This document shows, piece after piece, positions 60,854 through 64,000 of a DNA stretch of 64,000 nt. Position 1 is the stretch's first letter. The number at the start of each line of letters is the position of its first letter. This DNA is from Pollutimonas sp035515055 (GTDB lineage: Bacteria; Pseudomonadota; Gammaproteobacteria; Burkholderiales; Burkholderiaceae_B). The stretch spans positions 51,874 through 115,873 of the forward strand of contig DATJBV010000015.1 in assembly GCA_035515055.1 (NCBI GenBank), given 5' to 3'. The position numbers and the translations under genes are program-made. Below the pieces are notes generated by a model. It saw nothing but the letters and a program-made list of their open reading frames with translations. It was not told the DNA's origin and made no database searches.

Positions 60854-60882
60854 TTGAAAAAAGTTTAGCACCAATTTACAAT
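60854..60882 (+). promoter_or_regulatory. Sigma-70 promoter of the TRAP operon
   Basis: TTGAAA (60854-60859) and TACAAT (60877-60882) are separated by 17 bases. Transcription would begin at about 60889, leaving a 127-base leader before the start codon at 61016. Confidence 0.7.
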
Positions 60883-61015
60883 CTGAAAAATCGTGTCGTG
60901 CCCGTTCAGTTCGTTCACAGAAGCCGCGGGCAATGAACTCCGACGCGTCTTTGTTGTGACTAAGCGGCCCTACCGCAAGCTGCGGCGGCAAATAATTAAT
61001 ACATGGAGATGGACA

Positions 61016-62029
61016 ATGCTATTCAAGCTTCCAAAGAAATTCGTGCGCTCGGCCGTCATGGCCCTCGGTTTGTGTGCATTGTCTGTCGGCGCCGCCGGCC
61101 AGGCGGCCGCCAACAATAAAATCGTGTTGAAGGCGGGTCACGCTTCATCCACGACAAGCACCGGCCACCACGCGTTCGAATTCCTTGGTAAAGAACTTGC
61201 CGAAAAGACCAACGGGCAGATCACCATTCAAATCTTTCCAAGCGCACAGCTTGGCAGCGAACGCGAACTGATCGAAAGCATACAGTTGGGCAACGTCGAC
61301 ATGGCGTTTGTGTCGTCAGCCGTGCTGGGCAATTTCAATAAAGAATTCTTCGCGCTCGATATCCCTTTCATGTTCAAGGACCGCGCGAGCGTCTACCGCG
61401 TCCTTGACGGCCAAATTGGTCAAGGCCTGCTCGACAGCTTGAACAAGGTCGGCATCAAGGCGGTGGGCTATTGGGAAAATGGTTTCCGCCAGCTCACGAA
61501 TAACAAGAAAGCTATTCGTACGCCCCAGGATCTGGCAGGCATGAAAATGCGCACCATGGAAAACGAAGTGCACATTGCCGCCTGGAAAGAAGAAGGCGCC
61601 AACCCTGCGCCACTGGCATTCGGCGAGCTCTTCACCGCCTTGCAACAGGGTACGTTCGACGCACAGGAAGGCCCCATCAACCTGTTCTACGACATGAAGT
61701 TCTACGAAGTCCAGAAGCACATCTCCATGACCAACCACGTTTACTCCCCGTGGCCCGTCATGATCAACCCTGACGTCTACAGCCGCTTCAGCGACGAGCA
61801 AAAAGCCATCTTTGCCGATGCCATTAAGAAGACCACGGACTATCAGCGCGCCCTGGCCCAAAAGGCCGACGACAATGCCGTCGCCAATATGCCCAACGTC
61901 ACGATCACCGAACTGACACCGGAGGAGCTGCAAGCCTTCTCCAGCAAAATGGGTCCTATCCACGAGCTGGTCAAGAAGAAGGTCGGCGCCAAAATCGTCG
62001 ACAGCATCATCGCCGAAGTCAACGGCTAA
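61016..62029 (+). CDS. TRAP transporter substrate-binding protein (DctP family)
   Basis: This 337-residue periplasmic protein has a signal peptide (VMALGLCALSVGAAGQAAA) and the DctP-type pattern KAGHASSTTSTGHHAFEFLGKELAEKTNGQITIQIFPSAQLGSERELIESIQLGNVDMAFVS and GIKAVGYWENGFRQLTNNKKAIRTPQDLAGMKMRTM with the conserved substrate-binding Arg. It delivers an organic acid to DctQM. The start at 61016 follows ACATGGAGATGG; the longer frame to 60893 lacks a signal. Confidence 0.92.
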   Translation: MLFKLPKKFVRSAVMALGLCALSVGAAGQAAANNKIVLKAGHASSTTSTGHHAFEFLGKELAEKTNGQITIQIFPSAQLGSERELIESIQLGNVDMAFVSSAVLGNFNKEFFALDIPFMFKDRASVYRVLDGQIGQGLLDSLNKVGIKAVGYWENGFRQLTNNKKAIRTPQDLAGMKMRTMENEVHIAAWKEEGANPAPLAFGELFTALQQGTFDAQEGPINLFYDMKFYEVQKHISMTNHVYSPWPVMINPDVYSRFSDEQKAIFADAIKKTTDYQRALAQKADDNAVANMPNVTITELTPEELQAFSSKMGPIHELVKKKVGAKIVDSIIAEVNG

Positions 62030-62126
62030 TCCCCTTAAAGCGTAATGCCCGATAGTGCATAACTCCGGGAATAGCGGCAACCGCCGCCATTCCCGGATGT
62101 CCGTGGCCGGGCACTGGATAAAGACT

Positions 62127-62609
62127 ATGTTCAAGTTCATTGATCAGCATCTGGAAGAAGCACTGATGGTGCTGCTCCTTTCGTTGATGTCCATACTCAT
62201 CGGCACCCAGGTTTTCATGCGCTACGTCTTGAACGACTCGCTGGCCTGGTCCGAAGAACTGGCCCGTTATTGCTTTATCTGGGCCACCTATATTGGTGTC
62301 GCGTGCGGCGTCAAGCGCAACGCGCATATCTGCGTCGAAGCCGTGGTGCACAAGTTTTCGCCCGTGTATCAACGCTACGCCGCGATTTTTTCGCACCTGC
62401 TCTTCATTGTCTTTTCCATCATGGTGATGAAGGAAGGCTACGCGCTGACAGTAAAGATTTTCATGTTCGGCCAGAAATCGTCGGCAATGGGCCTGCCCAT
62501 GGGCTGGATCTACATGGCACCGACCGTCGGCTTCGGGCTCGTCATCCTGCGGCTGCTGCAGCGTATCAATATTGAAGTCAACGCCATCCGCGGCGAGGCC
62601 CAACAATGA
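62127..62609 (+). CDS. TRAP transporter small permease (DctQ family)
   Basis: This 160-residue protein has four membrane helices and the DctQ hallmark WSEELARYCFIWATYIGVACGVKRNAHICVE. It pairs with the large permease encoded downstream, with which it overlaps by 4 bases. The start at 62127 removes a hydrophilic upstream extension. Confidence 0.9.
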   Translation: MFKFIDQHLEEALMVLLLSLMSILIGTQVFMRYVLNDSLAWSEELARYCFIWATYIGVACGVKRNAHICVEAVVHKFSPVYQRYAAIFSHLLFIVFSIMVMKEGYALTVKIFMFGQKSSAMGLPMGWIYMAPTVGFGLVILRLLQRINIEVNAIRGEAQQ

Positions 62610-63889
62610 TCTCCTTCCTCCTATTCGGATGTTTCATCGCGCTGCTCATCGCGAGCGTGCCAGTCGCCATTTCACTGGGCCTGGCCTCGGCGCTTGCGCT
62701 GCTTTATAGCGGCAAAGTCAGCAGCACGTATATCGCGCAGGGCCTGGTCACGTCCATCGATTCCTTCCCCCTGATGGCCGTTCCCTTCTTCATACTGGCA
62801 GGCGAACTCATGGGGCAAGGCGGCCTATCGCGCCGGCTCTTGAGCGTTGCCAATGTGTTCTTTGGGCGCTATACCGGCGGCCTGGCCATCATTGCCGTCG
62901 TCACCTGCATGTTCTTTGCCGCCATCTCTGGGTCCGGTCCGGCCACGGTCGCGGCCATCGGCGGCCTGCTGCTGCCTGCCATGACGAAGGCAGGCTACAA
63001 CAAGGGCTATTCGGTTGGCTTGATCGCATCCGCCGGCAGTATCGGGATCATCATCCCGCCCAGCATTCCCATGATCATTTACGCGGTGTCGGCGAACGTA
63101 TCGATCACGCAAATGTTCCTGGCGGGTATTATCCCGGGCTTGCTGGTGGGCTTTGGCCTGATGATCGTTGCCTACGTCAAGGCACGCAAGCTGGGGTATC
63201 GCGGCTCGTCGGAACGCTTCACCGCGGCTCAAATCCGCTCGACCATTTGGGAGGCCAAGTGGGCCTTGCTGGTGCCGGTCATTATTCTTGGCGGTATCTA
63301 TGGCGGCGTCTTTACGCCCACCGAGGCCGCCGCCGTTGGCGTGATCTATGGCTTTGTCGTCGGTGTATTCGTTCACAAGGAGATCAAGCTGAAGGATTTG
63401 TACAAGGTCATTGCCGACTCGGCATTGACTTCGGCAACCGTGATCGTAATCGTCGGCACCGCCACTATCTTCGGGCGCATGCTGGCCATCGAACGCATTC
63501 CCTTCATGATCGCCGACTACATCGTGCACCTGACCGACAGCCCTGTCCTGATTCTGCTGCTGATCAACATCCTGCTGCTCTTCGTCGGCATGTTCATGGA
63601 AACGCTGGCCGCCATCATCATTCTTGTGCCTATTCTTTTGCCCGTAGTGCTGGCCGTAGGGATAGACCCGGTTCACTTCGGCATCGTGATCATCGTCAAC
63701 CTTGCTATCGGCATGGTGACACCGCCGGTGGGGGTCAACCTCTTCGTCGGATCGCGCGTGGGCGAGACCACGCTCGAGAAAGCCGCGGTAGGCGCAATAC
63801 CGTTCATCGTGTCGATGTTGGTTGTATTGATGCTTATCACCTACGTGCCATGGCTGTCCCTGGCTCCCTTGCGCCTCATGGGCATGTAA
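62606..63889 (+). CDS. TRAP transporter large permease (DctM family)
   Basis: This 427-residue protein has about 12 membrane helices and the DctM signatures FFILAGELMGQGGLSRRLL, FFAAISGSGPATVAAIGGLLLPAM and IIIPPSIPMIIYAV. With DctP and DctQ it forms a sodium- or proton-driven uptake system for a carboxylic acid. It is followed by a probable acetaldehyde dehydrogenase gene 46 bases further on. Confidence 0.93.
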   Translation: MISFLLFGCFIALLIASVPVAISLGLASALALLYSGKVSSTYIAQGLVTSIDSFPLMAVPFFILAGELMGQGGLSRRLLSVANVFFGRYTGGLAIIAVVTCMFFAAISGSGPATVAAIGGLLLPAMTKAGYNKGYSVGLIASAGSIGIIIPPSIPMIIYAVSANVSITQMFLAGIIPGLLVGFGLMIVAYVKARKLGYRGSSERFTAAQIRSTIWEAKWALLVPVIILGGIYGGVFTPTEAAAVGVIYGFVVGVFVHKEIKLKDLYKVIADSALTSATVIVIVGTATIFGRMLAIERIPFMIADYIVHLTDSPVLILLLINILLLFVGMFMETLAAIIILVPILLPVVLAVGIDPVHFGIVIIVNLAIGMVTPPVGVNLFVGSRVGETTLEKAAVGAIPFIVSMLVVLMLITYVPWLSLAPLRLMGM

Positions 63890-63935
63890 GAGCAACACCA
63901 TGACCTTCGTTCATTCAGATTATCAGGAGTAAACC

Positions 63936-64000
63936 ATGGCAACGAAAATCAGAACGGCCATCATCGGTCCGGGCAACATAGGCACAGACCTGCTGGCCAA
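63936..64000 (+). CDS. Probable acylating acetaldehyde dehydrogenase (start only)
   Basis: Only 21 codons are in the window. MATKIRTAIIGPGNIGTDLL is the N-terminal Rossmann segment characteristic of acylating acetaldehyde dehydrogenases of meta-cleavage pathways (MhpF/BphJ/DmpF type). AGGAGT precedes the ATG at 63936. If confirmed, the TRAP transporter would serve an aromatic or 2-hydroxyacid pathway ending in pyruvate and acetaldehyde. The call rests on a short stretch. Confidence 0.65.
   Translation, partial: MATKIRTAIIGPGNIGTDLLA

Noticed and set aside
62825..63901. 358-residue minus-strand open frame rich in His, Asp and Gln
   Set aside because: It is the antisense shadow of the DctM permease; its composition is the complement of hydrophobic codons.
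63900..63932. 10-codon frame with ATG just after the DctM stop
   Set aside because: It has no upstream ribosome site of its own, and its end merely contains the ribosome site of the next gene; a leader peptide cannot be supported.
1..64000. CRISPR array, tRNA, rRNA, transposase or prophage genes
   Set aside because: No direct-repeat/spacer pattern, no cloverleaf-like or rRNA sequence, and no transposase or integrase reading frame was recognised on either strand.

Overview
The window reads as a chromosomal segment of a betaproteobacterium, most likely in the Alcaligenaceae (Bordetella, Achromobacter or Pusillimonas-like). The basis is high-GC coding DNA, a Bug-family tricarboxylate-transport binding protein next to CaiB and LysR genes, LivFGM and DctPQM transporters, and the general mix of CoA-based catabolism. 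No rRNA, tRNA, CRISPR array, insertion sequence or prophage was recognised. Coding density is very high; only one gene-free stretch exceeds 300 bases (51772-52428), and it is filled with long inverted repeats. The species assignment is an inference from gene content, not from a marker gene.

Layout. 1-2033: end of a branched-chain amino-acid type ABC transporter (livM partial, livG, livF). 2074-12566: housekeeping and stress genes (quinone-type reductase, beta-lactamase-fold hydrolase, parvulin, DUF924, pirin, MtfA peptidase, haloacid dehalogenase, NDH-2, DUF3008 and YciE-type proteins, DUF1993, CinA amidohydrolase, TauE exporter). 12624-16301: copper and peroxide block (DUF2946, TonB copper receptor, di-haem cytochrome c peroxidase behind a perfect FNR box). 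16302-20164: nadE, an MFS transporter and a first ilvD. 20257-25287: a five-gene operon (NitT/TauT-type binding protein, permease, ATPase, four-helix histidine-containing membrane protein, TonB receptor) whose promoter carries a perfect FNR box plus a Fur-like box. 25352-35787: SDR, a second and different ilvD, ppc, a small lipoprotein, MFS, DUF2238, an FNR-box alcohol dehydrogenase and a GGDEF protein.

35784-51771 is an aryl-polyene biosynthesis cluster: a divergent phosphopantetheinyl transferase and an 18-gene, almost gapless operon with two ACPs, three ketosynthase-family proteins, a ketoreductase, dehydratases, a ligase-dehydratase fusion, glycosyl- and acyltransferases, a thioesterase, a LolA-like carrier, an MMPL exporter and a flavoprotein with halogenase-type motifs. 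The product is expected to be a membrane-anchored, pigmented polyene with an aromatic head group.

52429-64000 is catabolic: acuR-acuI (acrylate detoxification) with two matching palindromic operators; a LysR gene divergent from a Bug-CaiB-MaoC operon; SixA; an IclR regulator; a D-2-hydroxyacid dehydrogenase divergent from a TRAP transporter (dctPQM type); and the first codons of a probable acetaldehyde dehydrogenase. The two most interesting items are the oxygen- and iron-controlled TonB/NitT operon and the aryl-polyene cluster with a halogenase-like enzyme. Three perfect FNR boxes within 18 kb indicate that much of this region answers to oxygen limitation.
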